NCBI GenBank assembly: GCA_026004935.1
Contig: BPKC01000001.1
Span: forward strand, 2,703,381-2,767,380
Origin: Rhodothalassiaceae bacterium
GTDB lineage: Bacteria > Pseudomonadota > Alphaproteobacteria > Sphingomonadales > Rhodothalassiaceae
Direction of reading: 5' to 3'
DNA: 64,000 bases
Positions 29,439-41,516 of this stretch are shown one piece after another (position 1 is the stretch's first letter; every line of letters starts with the position of its first letter). The notes beneath the pieces are model-generated. The model did no database searches and had not been told where the DNA came from. It was given only the letters and a program-made list of their open reading frames with translations. Both the position numbers and the translations under genes were made by a program.

Positions 29439-30967
29439 TCCTCCATGCGGCCGCGCCGGGCCGGCCGGACGAGGACGACACGCTCGTTGCGGTGGCGGCG
29501 GTCGCGGCGGCGCTGGCGCGCGCCGGCCGGCCGCACCGGGTGATGCGCTTTGCGGGAGATCCGGCGTCGCTTGCGGCACTCGCCGACGAGGGCGCCGTGG
29601 TCTTCAACCTCGTCGAATCCTTCCTGGGGCGGGACGCCCTCGCCTTCGTCGCGCCGGCTCTGCTCGAGGCATTCGGGGTGCCGTTCACCGGCTGCGGGGC
29701 CGAGGCGCTGCTGATCACCACCGACAAGCCGTTCGCCAAGCGGCTTATGCGTGCCGCCGGCATTCCGACACCCGACTGGGGCCCGCCCGAGGACTTCGCG
29801 CCGGACTGTCCCGTCATCATGAAGCCGCGGCGGGCCGACGGCTCGCTGGGGCTCGGGCCGGACGCGGTGATGCCGGCCGCCGCCGCGGCGGCGCGGCTGC
29901 GCCGGATGCCGCCCGCGGAACGGGCCGAGTGGTTCGTGGAACGCTTCATCGAGGGACGCGAGTTCAATCTCGCGATGATCGGCGGCGACCGGCCTCGGTT
30001 TCTGCCGGCGAGCGAGATCGTCTTCGAGGACTGGCCGGCCGGGCGCCCGCGCATCCTCGACTACGAGGCGAAATGGCGGCCGGATGCCCCCGCCTGGCGG
30101 CAGAGCCCCCGGCGCTTCCTCGATCCGGTGCGCGACGCCCGCCGGATCGCGGCCATCGAAGCGCTGGGCGAAGCGTGCTGGCGGCTGTTCGGGCTGAAGG
30201 GCTGCGCCCGCATCGACCTGCGCGAGGATGCGGACGGCGGGCTGCAGGTGCTCGAGGTGAACGCCAATCCCGGACTCGCCCCGGATGCGGGGCTGGCGGC
30301 CGCGGCGACCGCGGCCGGGATGGACTACGACGGACTCGTGGCCGAAATCCTCACCGCGGCCGAGGCGCAGCTTGCGGCCGCCGCACCGGGTTCCGCATCC
30401 GACCCTTCACCATCCACCGACGGTATCGTCTGGCGGCGCGAGGCGCGACCCGGCGACCCGGAGGCGGTCGCGACGCTGCTTGCGCAGATCGGCCATTTCA
30501 CTGTCGAGGAGGTCGCGATCGGCCGCGAACTGGTGGAAGCGCGGCTCGCCGGGGGGCCGGCCTCGGGCTACGAGTTCGTCTTCGCCGAGGACCGGTCGGG
30601 CCGGCTCCTCGGCTATGCCTGCTGGGGGCGCGTGCCCGGCAGCGAAAACAGCTTCGACCTCTACTGGATCGCCGTCGCCGATCAGGCGCGCGGGCGCGGC
30701 CTCGGCTCGGCGCTGCTCGCGCGGGTGGAGGAGGAGGTCGTCGCGGCGGGCGGCCGCCTCATCGTGGCCGAGACCTCGGGCCGCGCCCTCTACGCGTCGA
30801 CCCGCGCCTTCTACGAACGCCGCGGCTTCCGGCGTGCCGCCGTGATCGAGAACTTCTACCGGCCCGGCGACGACAAGGTCATCTACGTGAAGAGGCTGGA
30901 CGCGCATGTCGGCCCCGCCGTGCCGTCCGAGCGGGCCGCGAGCGCGGACTCCTGCGCGGAGCGGTGA
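29423..30967 (+). CDS. ATP-grasp / GNAT acetyltransferase fusion
   Basis: 514 residues with two domains. Residues 1-320 form a second D-Ala-D-Ala-ligase-like ATP-grasp (VVFNLVESFLGRDAL, ITTDKPFAKRLM, VIMKPRRADGSLG, ARIDLREDADGGLQVLEVNA). Residues 335-492 form a GNAT acetyltransferase with the acetyl-CoA loop QARGRGLGSALL (421-432). Fusion to an acetyltransferase recalls the KamA-AblB pair that makes N-epsilon-acetyl-beta-lysine, but here two ligases are added, suggesting a small peptide or conjugate product (inference). It overlaps the previous gene by 16 bases and converges with secA 18 bases away. Confidence 0.85.
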   Translation: MRPVVILHAAAPGRPDEDDTLVAVAAVAAALARAGRPHRVMRFAGDPASLAALADEGAVVFNLVESFLGRDALAFVAPALLEAFGVPFTGCGAEALLITTDKPFAKRLMRAAGIPTPDWGPPEDFAPDCPVIMKPRRADGSLGLGPDAVMPAAAAAARLRRMPPAERAEWFVERFIEGREFNLAMIGGDRPRFLPASEIVFEDWPAGRPRILDYEAKWRPDAPAWRQSPRRFLDPVRDARRIAAIEALGEACWRLFGLKGCARIDLREDADGGLQVLEVNANPGLAPDAGLAAAATAAGMDYDGLVAEILTAAEAQLAAAAPGSASDPSPSTDGIVWRREARPGDPEAVATLLAQIGHFTVEEVAIGRELVEARLAGGPASGYEFVFAEDRSGRLLGYACWGRVPGSENSFDLYWIAVADQARGRGLGSALLARVEEEVVAAGGRLIVAETSGRALYASTRAFYERRGFRRAAVIENFYRPGDDKVIYVKRLDAHVGPAVPSERAASADSCAER

Positions 30968-30985
30968 GGACGACGGGCGGCGGTG

Positions 30986-33724
<2,739 letters not shown>

Positions 33725-33951
33725 GACGATCCAATCGCGTTCCTGCCGCCCGGTGCGCCCGGGGCGCGAAAGCCGATGCCGGGCGCACGCCCCGCCTCCC
33801 CCATGCGCAAAAGCGCGCCGCTGCCGCCCGTGAACGGCGCGCATGGGCTGGGAAGACGGGCTCCTTCACCGGACTTGCAGAACGAGATAGGAAGGGCCCG
33901 GACCCCTGTCAACTTGGCAGAAGGCCGCCGCAGACGAAGGAAGACCAACCG

Positions 33952-35187
33952 ATGTCGATCTCGCCGCTTGCCCCCGCCCGCTTTCCGATGCTGCTGCCCG
34001 TGCCGGGGCTCGCGTTCACCGTCTGGGCGAGCGGTCTGCGCTACCGCGGCCGTGAGGACACGGTGCTCTTCCGGCTGCCGGCCGGCAGCGTCGCCGCGCA
34101 GGTGACGACGCGTTCGGCGACGGTCGCGCATCCCGTCGCCCATGCGCGCGAGCAGGAGCGGCGCGCGGCGGGGCGCATGCGGGCGCTCATCGTCCATGCC
34201 GGCAATGCGCTGGCGCTGCTGGGGCCGGCCGGGGATGCGGCCTGCGCGCGCATCGCCGCCGCCCTTGCCGCCCGCCTCGCCGTGCCGGAAGAGGAGGTGC
34301 GGCTCGCCGCCACCGGCGTCATCGGCCGGCCCTTCGACGCCGACGCCTTTCTCGCCCAGCTTGCCGAAGAGCGGGAATGGCAGAGCGCCCGCTGGGAGCG
34401 GCCGGCGCGCGCGATCATGACCACCGACACCTTCCCCAAGGGAGCGGGCGGGCTCGCGAAGATTGATGGCGAGCCGGTGGTGATCACGGGGATCGCCAAG
34501 GGCTCCGGCATGATCCGGCCCGACATGGCCACCATGCTCGCCTTCCTCTTCACCAATGCGCGGCTGCCGCATGCGGTCCTCGACGTGCTGCTGCGGCGCG
34601 CGGTGGACCGCTCGTTCCACCGCATCACGGTGGATGGGGACACCTCCACCAACGACATGGTGCTGCTCGCCGCCACCGGCGAGAACGCGCGCCACGGGGA
34701 TGTCACGGACCCCGACGATCCGCGGCTGGCCGATTTCACCCGCGCGCTCGAAGAGGTGGCCGTCTCGCTCGCGCAGCAGATCGTGCGCGACGGCGAGGGG
34801 GCGAGCCGCTTCGTCACCATCCGTATCACGGGCGCGCGCGATGACGCGGCGGCGCGCCGGGTGGCCTTCACGATCGCCGAATCGCCGCTGGTCAAGACCG
34901 CGATCGCCGGCGGCGATCCCAACTGGGGGCGGATTCTGGCGGCCGCCGGCCGCTCGGGCGCCGTCTCGTCGGGCCCCGGGGGCTGGCGGCTCCACATCGG
35001 CGACGAGCTGGTGTTCGCCGGCGGCGCCCCGCATCCGGCCTATGACGAGAAGCGCGCGGCGGCCCACATGGCCGGACGCGAGATCGTGATCACGCTGGAC
35101 CTCGGCGAGGGCGAGGGGTGCGCGCAGGTGTGGACCTGCGATCTGACCGACGGCTACGTCCGCATCAACGCCGACTATCGCAGCTGA
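33952..35187 (+). CDS. argJ: Glutamate N-acetyltransferase / amino-acid acetyltransferase ArgJ
   Basis: 411 residues. It transfers acetyl groups from N-acetylornithine to glutamate in arginine synthesis. The self-cleavage and nucleophile site lies in KGSGMIRPDMATMLAF (Thr of MATML). The oxyanion-hole region LAATGVIGRPF and the C-terminal GGDPNWGRILAAAGRSG are conserved. The first conserved block, normally VNSGNANAFTG, reads VHAGNALALLG here. Whether it is mono- or bifunctional cannot be told from sequence. Confidence 0.95.
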   Translation: MSISPLAPARFPMLLPVPGLAFTVWASGLRYRGREDTVLFRLPAGSVAAQVTTRSATVAHPVAHAREQERRAAGRMRALIVHAGNALALLGPAGDAACARIAAALAARLAVPEEEVRLAATGVIGRPFDADAFLAQLAEEREWQSARWERPARAIMTTDTFPKGAGGLAKIDGEPVVITGIAKGSGMIRPDMATMLAFLFTNARLPHAVLDVLLRRAVDRSFHRITVDGDTSTNDMVLLAATGENARHGDVTDPDDPRLADFTRALEEVAVSLAQQIVRDGEGASRFVTIRITGARDDAAARRVAFTIAESPLVKTAIAGGDPNWGRILAAAGRSGAVSSGPGGWRLHIGDELVFAGGAPHPAYDEKRAAAHMAGREIVITLDLGEGEGCAQVWTCDLTDGYVRINADYRS

Positions 35188-35320
35188 CGCCCCTGCGCGC
35201 TCCGGTCCGGCGGAATCATCTGCCGGGCGGGCGGGACCGGGGGGTGCGAAATCTGCCCGCCCTGCCGCACGCACACCCGCGGCATGCCTCAAGTTTTTGG
35301 ATTCACGACATTTCTCCGTC

Positions 35321-35336
35321 TGGCATGGCCCTTGAT
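35321..35336 (+). promoter_or_regulatory. Possible sigma-54-like promoter
   Basis: TGGCATGGCCCTTGAT matches TGGCAC-N5-TTGC except that the -12 element is GA instead of GC, which weakens the call. It would start transcription near 35348, about 45 bases upstream of the small gene at 35393. The remainder of 35188-35392 contains a small CCGTT/AACGG hairpin and no gene. Confidence 0.3.
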
Positions 35337-35392
35337 TGGCAGCCCCCGCCGTTGCGTGAGAACGGCAGGACGGACAGTCGGAGCAAAGCCAG

Positions 35393-35602
35393 ATGACGGT
35401 GACCCGGGAAGCCTACATCGCCTTTCTCGAGCAGGTCGAGGCCGCGCTGGAAGAGGCCCTCAGGCGCGCCGATCCGCCGGTCGTCAACGGCCAGCGCGCG
35501 GAGCTGATGCGCATGCACCGCGAGGTCGCGGCCACGCGCCGGGCGCTGCTCGCGCGACGCGGCGGGGCCGACGAGCAGCCCGTCGCGGCCTCCTCGCGGT
35601 GA
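35393..35602 (+). CDS. Small hypothetical protein (69 aa)
   Basis: A 69-residue charged, helical protein: TREAYIAFLEQVEAALEEAL followed by an Arg/Glu-rich helix (RAELMRMHREVAATRRALL) and a short disordered tail. There is no membrane segment or cysteine. Codon usage matches the neighbouring genes, which is why I accept it. I do not recognise the family. It lies between argJ and gapR. Confidence 0.6.
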   Translation: MTVTREAYIAFLEQVEAALEEALRRADPPVVNGQRAELMRMHREVAATRRALLARRGGADEQPVAASSR

Positions 35603-35740
35603 GCGGGGGCGCCGCCCGCTGACCGCACCCTTGCGCCGCCCCCGTCGCGCGGCTACAGACGGGGCCGGTCGCCCCGCGGTGCGCCGGTCCGGCCGGGCCG
35701 GCACCAGGGGCGAGGAGGTCACGATCAAGGGGATCCTCGA

Positions 35741-35992
35741 ATGGACGGCACCGGCCCGCAGGGCATCGCGGCGGAGGCTCTTCGCGAATACATCGCCCGC
35801 ATCGAGCGCCTCGAGGAGGAAAAGCGCGCGCTTCAGGAGGACATCCGCGAGGTCTACGCGCAGGCCAAGGCCCACGGCTTCGATCCCAGGATCATGCGTC
35901 AGGTCGTGCGGCTGAGGAAGAAGGACCGCGAACAGCGGGCCGAGGAAGAGGCGCTGCTCGAGCTCTATCTGAAGGCCGTCGAGGGCGGCTGA
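35741..35992 (+). CDS. gapR: GapR-family nucleoid-associated protein (DUF2312)
   Basis: 83 residues. The sequence AEALREYIARIERLEEEKRA followed by LQEDIREVYAQAKAHGFDP and RIMRQVVRLRKKD is the hallmark of DUF2312/GapR, restricted largely to alphaproteobacteria. In Caulobacter GapR binds overtwisted A+T-rich DNA ahead of replication and transcription. The coiled-coil N-terminal half and basic C-terminal half are as expected. Confidence 0.93.
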   Translation: MDGTGPQGIAAEALREYIARIERLEEEKRALQEDIREVYAQAKAHGFDPRIMRQVVRLRKKDREQRAEEEALLELYLKAVEGG

Positions 35993-36047
35993 GCCGCAGG
36001 CGGCCCGCACCGCGCCGCGGCCGCGGCCCTGTCTGGGCGCGCCGTGC

Positions 36048-36752
36048 TCAGGCGGGTTCCACCTCGTCCAGATAGAAGTGCTCGACGGGCTTGAGCGCCT
36101 CGTCGAGGCGGTAGAGGATCGGCCGGCCGGTCGGAATTTCGAGCGCCGGAATGTCGGCGTCCGAAATCCCGTCCAGATATTTTACGAGCGCTCTCAGACT
36201 GTTGCCGTGGGCGGCCACGAGCACCGTCTCGCCGGATCGGAGCGCCGGCGCGATGCGCTCGTGCCACAGCGGCAGGAAGCGCTCCACCGTGTCCTTCAGG
36301 CTCTCGGTGCGCGGCAGCAGGGCCGGATCGACGCCGCGGTAGCGCGGGTCGCCATGGGGCAGGCGCGGGTCGCCGTCTTCGAGCGGCGGCGGCGGCACGT
36401 CATAGGACCGGCGCCAGACATGGACCTGCTCGGCGCCCACCTTTTCCGCCATCTCCTTCTTGTTCAGCCCCTGCAGCGCCCCGTAGTGACGCTCGTTGAG
36501 CCGCCAGTGCTTCTCCACCGGGATCCACAACCGGCCGAGGGCGTCGAGCGCCAGACAGGCGGTGCGGATCGCACGGGTCAGCACGGAGGTGAAGCAGATG
36601 GTCGGCAGGATGCCGTGACGGGCCATCAGCTCGCCCGCGCGCCAGGCCTCCTCGCGGCCCTTTTCGCTCAGATCCACGTCCGTCCAGCCGGTGAAGCGGT
36701 TTTCCAGGTTCCACTGGCTCTGGCCGTGACGCAGCAGCACGAGATCCGGCAT
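36048..36752 (-). CDS. gpmA: 2,3-bisphosphoglycerate-dependent phosphoglycerate mutase
   Basis: 234 residues. It interconverts 3- and 2-phosphoglycerate. The phosphohistidine is H9 in [25 protein letters not shown], the [14 protein letters not shown] catalytic segment and [12 protein letters not shown] with the second histidine are all conserved. ATG 36752 starts directly at the first strand. It is leftward and 93 bases downstream of the dehalogenase gene. Confidence 0.96.
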   Translation of the reverse strand: MPDLVLLRHGQSQWNLENRFTGWTDVDLSEKGREEAWRAGELMARHGILPTICFTSVLTRAIRTACLALDALGRLWIPVEKHWRLNERHYGALQGLNKKEMAEKVGAEQVHVWRRSYDVPPPPLEDGDPRLPHGDPRYRGVDPALLPRTESLKDTVERFLPLWHERIAPALRSGETVLVAAHGNSLRALVKYLDGISDADIPALEIPTGRPILYRLDEALKPVEHFYLDEVEPA

Positions 36753-36845
36753 GCCTTCCCTGTCCCTTCCTCGCCTTGCGATTTCCGGGGCGGGGCGCTT
36801 GTGCCCGACGGGCCGCCGCGGCGTCAAGCGTGCGCGCCGGAGCGG

Positions 36846-37775
36846 CTAGGACGCGAGGGTGCTCAGGAAGGATGCGATCGCGCGGCCGATCGCATGCGGG
36901 CTGTCCTCCTGGATGAAGTGGGAGCCCGCCACCGTGACCATGCGCTGGGCGGGAAAGCCGGCGCACAGCTCTTTCAGCCGGCCGGTGAGCACGACACCCG
37001 GCTCGGCGGCGATGAACAGCTTGGGAATGGACGTCCGCTGCATGAAGGCGAGATTGGCGGCGAGCACCTCGTGGGTCTCCGCCGGCACGCCGTCGAACGG
37101 CACCGCCCGCGGCCAGGAGAGCGTCGGCCGCCGGTCCTCGCCGGGCCGCGCGAAGGGGCGCCGGTAGACGGCCATCTCCTCCTCGCGCAGGCCCCGCAGC
37201 ACGCCCGCGGGCAGGATGTTCTCGACGAAGATGTTGCGCTGGAGCACGAGCTCCTCGCCGGCGGGCCCGCGCATCGCCTCGAAGATGCCGCGTGCGGCCT
37301 CGGGCCAGTCGGCCCAGGACAGCGGCGCGACCAGCCCTTCCATGTAGGCGATGGCGCGAACGCGGTCCGCGTGGCGGCGCGCCCAGTCGATCCCGAGCGC
37401 GGTGCCCCAGTCGTGCAGCACGAGGATCACCGGACCGGCGGGCACCGCCGCATCGAGAAAGGCGTCGATGTGGCGGCGGTGGACGGCGTAGGAATAGCGG
37501 TCGGGGTCGTCGCCCGGAATCCTGTCGCTGTCGCCCATGCCGATCAGATCCGGCGCGATGACGCGTCCGAAGAGCGCAAGATGCGGGATGACGTTGCGCC
37601 AGAGATAGCTCGAGGTCGGATTGCCGTGCAGCAGGACGATGGCGGGGCCGTCCGCTGCGCCCTCCGCGATTACGGCCGCCATCTGTCGGCCCAGAACCGG
37701 CACGCGGGTCTTCGCGGGCTCCGCGGTCGCAATCGAATCCAGCGGGTCCGGCCCCAGGACGGTGGGCTCGCTCAT
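36846..37775 (-). CDS. Haloalkane dehalogenase-type alpha/beta hydrolase
   Basis: 309 residues. The HLD-II pattern is complete: HGNPTSSYLWRN with halide-binding N52, nucleophile and second halide residue in VLHDWGTALG (D122, W123), catalytic acid E146 in AYMEGL, and H286 in GSHFIQEDSPHAIG. Such enzymes hydrolyse carbon-halogen bonds in the cytosol. The natural substrate is unknown, as for many genomic members. Confidence 0.9.
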   Translation of the reverse strand: MSEPTVLGPDPLDSIATAEPAKTRVPVLGRQMAAVIAEGAADGPAIVLLHGNPTSSYLWRNVIPHLALFGRVIAPDLIGMGDSDRIPGDDPDRYSYAVHRRHIDAFLDAAVPAGPVILVLHDWGTALGIDWARRHADRVRAIAYMEGLVAPLSWADWPEAARGIFEAMRGPAGEELVLQRNIFVENILPAGVLRGLREEEMAVYRRPFARPGEDRRPTLSWPRAVPFDGVPAETHEVLAANLAFMQRTSIPKLFIAAEPGVVLTGRLKELCAGFPAQRMVTVAGSHFIQEDSPHAIGRAIASFLSTLAS

Positions 37776-37836
37776 CGCTCCTCTCCCCTCATCCGGCCGC
37801 GCCAGTCTCGCGCAGCCCGGCCGCGGCCGGGGCCTC

Positions 37837-38841
37837 CTAGAACCGGTAGCCGAGAGCGAAGACGAAGGTGAACCGGCTGGTGTCGCGGGCGACCGGCGAG
37901 CGTCGGGCCGGCCCGATCAGCGCCTCGTAGCGCATCAGCGAGAACAGCGTCCAATGCGGCGCGAGCGGATAGGCGACCTGCATCTTGCCGCCCACCCGCT
38001 CGAAGCCGCGGCCGGCGAAGAAGACGGGCAGACCCGTGTCGCGGCTTTCGAACTCGTTCACCGAGTAGAAGGAGTCCATGTAGGTGCGGTTGCCGTAGCG
38101 GGCCTCGGGGCCGAGGCTGACCAGCGTCTCGCCGAAGGCGCGCAGCTTGCCCTGGAGCGCGAAGGTGACGAAGCTGCCGTCGTGGCCGGTCTGGAACAGG
38201 TCGCCGTTCCAGGCGACGTCGATGGCGAGCGGCCCGTAGCCCACCGTGCCGGCCAGACGCAGCAGCCCCGTCTTGCCCACCGGCCGCAGACCCGGCGCCT
38301 CCTTGGCCGACCGGTTCTCGAAACCCGGCGCAAGCGACAGCTTCAGTTCGTAGTAGGGGCTCCAGAAGTCCTGCCCCTTGTCGCGCCGGTAGAAGTAGAG
38401 GCCGATCCCGTCCGTCACATTGATGAAGTATTTGCGCTTGATCTCGACATCGAAGAACAGGATCGGGCCGACCTTCGTGGCGGAGGCGCCGGGATAGCGC
38501 GGCCGGATCGCGATTCCTGCGCCGATGGAGACCTTGCGCGGCTGCTGCAGCACCCGCGCCCACCAGCCGGGCAAGGGAAACTGGGGCGGCAGCTTGCGGT
38601 AGCGGGGCCTGTCCCCTCGCCCGGCATCCTCCTGCCCGGCTGCGGCTTTCCCGCCGTCCGCCGTGCCGGAAGCCGCCGGTGCCGGCGCATCGGGCGGCGG
38701 CGGGTCGGAACGGCCGGCTTGCGCATATGCGGGCCGGGCGAGGGCGAGCAGAAGAAACAGGACCGGCACCGCTGCGGCCCGCCTGCGCAAGGCCGCCCGG
38801 CGCCGCGCAGCCCATCGCGATTTTCCCGCCGTCCCGCTCAT
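37837..38841 (-). CDS. MipA/OmpV-family outer-membrane protein
   Basis: 334 residues with a signal peptide (LFLLLALARPAYAQA) and a proline/alanine-rich linker, then a beta-barrel domain with KVSIGAGIAIRPRYPGAS, VGPILFFDVEIKRKYF, YFYRRDKGQDF and a C-terminal FALGYRF ending in phenylalanine, as in outer-membrane barrels. MipA/OmpV proteins are linked to cell-wall enzyme scaffolding or porin function. ATG 38841 follows GGGGGGAG. It may be co-transcribed with the upstream PCuAC gene (31 bases). Confidence 0.85.
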   Translation of the reverse strand: MSGTAGKSRWAARRRAALRRRAAAVPVLFLLLALARPAYAQAGRSDPPPPDAPAPAASGTADGGKAAAGQEDAGRGDRPRYRKLPPQFPLPGWWARVLQQPRKVSIGAGIAIRPRYPGASATKVGPILFFDVEIKRKYFINVTDGIGLYFYRRDKGQDFWSPYYELKLSLAPGFENRSAKEAPGLRPVGKTGLLRLAGTVGYGPLAIDVAWNGDLFQTGHDGSFVTFALQGKLRAFGETLVSLGPEARYGNRTYMDSFYSVNEFESRDTGLPVFFAGRGFERVGGKMQVAYPLAPHWTLFSLMRYEALIGPARRSPVARDTSRFTFVFALGYRF

Positions 38842-38872
38842 CCCGACCCGATCGCTCCCCCCCTTGCCAGGG

Positions 38873-39397
38873 TCAGTGCGCGGCGGCGGAATCGTGGTGG
38901 TCCGGATGGAGGCCGGATCCCCTCCCGCCCGCCAGCGGCACGGCGACCATGATGTCGGCATGGCGGCGGAAGTGCAAGACGAGGCCGATCTCCGAAGGCG
39001 GCGGCACCGGTACGCGCGAGAGCATGACATGCAGCCCGCCGGGCTTGAGATCCAGCCGCCCATGGGCCGGAACCGCCACCTCGTCGCGCGCAAGCATGCG
39101 GGCGATGCCGTCCTCGTGCACCGATTCGTGAAGGCTGGCGAGAACGGGGGGATCCGTCTCCACGCCGGTCAGGACGTCGGCGCCGCCCCGGTTTTCGATC
39201 ACGAGATAGACGGCGCCCATGCCGCCCTGCGGCAGGATCCGGGCCTCGACATCGCGGACCGCGAGCGCGGGCGGCTCGTCGGCGTCGCAGGCCGCAAGCA
39301 GGATGCAGGCGAAAAGCGCCGCCGCGGCGGCGGGAATCCGGGTCCGCATCCGCCGCCGCGGCATCCGCCCCGTATCCCCCATGCCCGGTCGATGCAT
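38873..39397 (-). CDS. PCu(A)C-type copper chaperone lipoprotein
   Basis: 174 residues with a lipoprotein signal ending in LLAAC. The PCuAC domain has LHESVHEDGIARM and GLHVML, the spaced His/Met residues that bind Cu(I) for delivery to cytochrome oxidase. A His-rich tail (HPDHHDSAAAH) adds possible metal ligands. The ATG at 39397 has GAGGAG 8 bases upstream; internal ATGs nearer the signal peptide are alternatives. Confidence 0.88.
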   Translation of the reverse strand: MHRPGMGDTGRMPRRRMRTRIPAAAAALFACILLAACDADEPPALAVRDVEARILPQGGMGAVYLVIENRGGADVLTGVETDPPVLASLHESVHEDGIARMLARDEVAVPAHGRLDLKPGGLHVMLSRVPVPPPSEIGLVLHFRRHADIMVAVPLAGGRGSGLHPDHHDSAAAH

Positions 39398-39409
39398 CCC
39401 CGGATCTCC

Positions 39410-41464
39410 TCAGCCCTGCCCGCCGGCGAGATAGCCGCAGCCGCCGTCGAGCGCCCGCGCCATCAGGCGGTCGTAGAAGGTCATCTGGTCGGCGATCACC
39501 GCCTCCCGCTCCTCGGCCAGCAGAAATCCCTGCTGGATCGCATGATCGACCGCCGCCGCAAAGGCCTTCTCGTAGCCGTCCCGGTCGCCGTAGCGCTCCT
39601 CGATCGAGGGGCGCGGATCCAGCGCGGCCATGCGTTCCCGCTGCGTGCGGGCGAAGGGCACGAAGGCGCCCAGCCAGCGCGAGATGATCGCATGCCCGCC
39701 GGTCGCCGGGCTTCTCGGATTGAAGCCGAGATGGCTGCCGAGCGGCGCGAGGATCCAGGGCAGCGGCACGCCGCCCGTGCCGTTGCCGTCGCGGTTCGGA
39801 AGCGGCAGCAGCGCGCGGTAGTGTCCCGTCACCCTGGGCGGCACGAGGTCCATGATGCCTTCGGTATCGAAGCGCGGCCCGAAGTCGAGCCGCGGCGGCA
39901 CGAGATGGCCTTCCGGCCGCGCCGGCGCGAAGCCGCGCGGCAGCGCCGCGAGATAGGCGTCGAGATCCCCGAGCTCGCCGCGCGCCAAGGTCGGATATCG
40001 GCTGGGTGGCGGCGGCGTGCCGTCGACGACCCAGCGGGTCAGCGCCTTGAGCAGCGCCCGCGCCACGGGGCGCTTGTCGGCCGGATTGACGCAGTACTCG
40101 AGGCCGCGGGTCGTCGGCCAGCGGGCGAAGAAATGCTGGGCGCCGAGCAGCGCGTAGATGCGGCTCTTCGGATCGGGCGGCAGATCCGCCCGGCCGTCGG
40201 CGGTGGTGTGCAGCAGCGAGGCCGCCCGCGACCAGTATTCCGTGGAACTGTTGGTGAAGATCACCTTGGGCACGAAACCGAGTGCCCGCGCCCGGTCGAA
40301 CAGGCTCGCGCGCCGGCCGGTGAAGGGATCCGTGCTCGGCGCCGTCGAGAACGGGAAGAAGTCCGTCGGGTAGATGTGCTCCTCGAACTGGCTGAAGTGG
40401 CGCGTCGTCTGGGCGAAGCGGAAGTTGAAGCTGCCCTTGCCGCCGCCGGCGACCCGCACGAAGGCGCCGTGGAAGACCGGCCCCCGCTCGTCGAAGAACA
40501 GGCCGTCAAGGATCATGGTGGCGATGAAGCGGCCGGACTGGGAATGGCCGAAGATCAGGGCATGCCGGATGCCCATCGCCTCGTCCTCGCGGAAATGCCG
40601 GATCGCATCGCGCACGGCCGCCATGCCGAGGCCCACGACGCGCGGGTCGCGCACCGTGACGACGAGCTCGTAGATCCGCCCCGGCTCGAAGGCGAAATCG
40701 GCCGTGACGTGAAGGTTGGACGGCACCTCGCGTCCGTCCGCAAGCAGCCGGGTCAGGCGGTAGCGGCTGCGCGGGATGATGTGCCGCGGCGCCTCGGGGC
40801 CGTCGCGCACGGTCAGCACCGGCCGCGGATCCCCGGCGAGGGGATGGCCCTTCGCGCTGATGCCGCCGACGAAGGCGGTGCGGCTGGGGTGGTCGACCGT
40901 GAACTCGTAGGCGATGCGCCCCGTGATGGGGCTGCCGTCCGGGTTGCGGGCGACGGGAAGCGCGATCTCGAGCCGGTCGTCGCCGGGCGGCACGTCCCAG
41001 TTCCACGCCGCGGCGAGCAGGGTGTAGCCCTCGCGCATCAGCCAGCCGTTGCCGGCGGTCGCGGGATCGTTGCCGGAGCGTTCCGAATTTAAGATGCCGA
41101 GCGCCGTCAGATTTCCGCGGTTCGTGACGTCGAAGAGCAGCACATGATTGCCGCGCGCCGGATCGACGGGGCGGATCAGCAGGAAGTCGCCCGCAAAGCG
41201 CACCAGTCCGTCCGCATCCCGCGGCGCGAGATCGATGTCGCGGATCGCGCGGTTGAAGACGGCGTCGGGCTCGACCGCATAATGGATGCGGCCGCGGATC
41301 TTCTCGTAGGCGCCGACGGCGCCGAAGGACCGGCCGCCGGCAAATGGCTCCCGGCTCGTAATCTCGACGCGCTCGACGCGCGCCGCCGCGGGCCGGGCGC
41401 CCGCCAGCGCCGCAAGAAGCAGCAGCACGGCGGCGAGCCGGACCGCCGTCTTTGAGGCCGACAT
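39410..41464 (-). CDS. Secreted alpha/beta-hydrolase domain protein
   Basis: 684 residues. A signal peptide (AVRLAAVLLLLAALAGARPAAA) is followed by the large domain starting VERVEITSREPFAGGRSFG, which belongs to the alpha/beta-hydrolase family found in many soil bacteria without assigned substrate. The likely nucleophile is Ser in LIFGHSQSGRFIA. It is expected in the periplasm or outside the cell. ATG 41464 was used; GTG 41470, nearer to GGAGGG, is an alternative start. It ends 12 bases before the PCuAC gene. Confidence 0.82.
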   Translation of the reverse strand: MSASKTAVRLAAVLLLLAALAGARPAAARVERVEITSREPFAGGRSFGAVGAYEKIRGRIHYAVEPDAVFNRAIRDIDLAPRDADGLVRFAGDFLLIRPVDPARGNHVLLFDVTNRGNLTALGILNSERSGNDPATAGNGWLMREGYTLLAAAWNWDVPPGDDRLEIALPVARNPDGSPITGRIAYEFTVDHPSRTAFVGGISAKGHPLAGDPRPVLTVRDGPEAPRHIIPRSRYRLTRLLADGREVPSNLHVTADFAFEPGRIYELVVTVRDPRVVGLGMAAVRDAIRHFREDEAMGIRHALIFGHSQSGRFIATMILDGLFFDERGPVFHGAFVRVAGGGKGSFNFRFAQTTRHFSQFEEHIYPTDFFPFSTAPSTDPFTGRRASLFDRARALGFVPKVIFTNSSTEYWSRAASLLHTTADGRADLPPDPKSRIYALLGAQHFFARWPTTRGLEYCVNPADKRPVARALLKALTRWVVDGTPPPPSRYPTLARGELGDLDAYLAALPRGFAPARPEGHLVPPRLDFGPRFDTEGIMDLVPPRVTGHYRALLPLPNRDGNGTGGVPLPWILAPLGSHLGFNPRSPATGGHAIISRWLGAFVPFARTQRERMAALDPRPSIEERYGDRDGYEKAFAAAVDHAIQQGFLLAEEREAVIADQMTFYDRLMARALDGGCGYLAGGQG

Positions 41465-41516
41465 GCTCACCGCTGGGTTCCCTCCTTCCCCCCTGTCACC
41501 GCCGCCCGGCGCGGCG

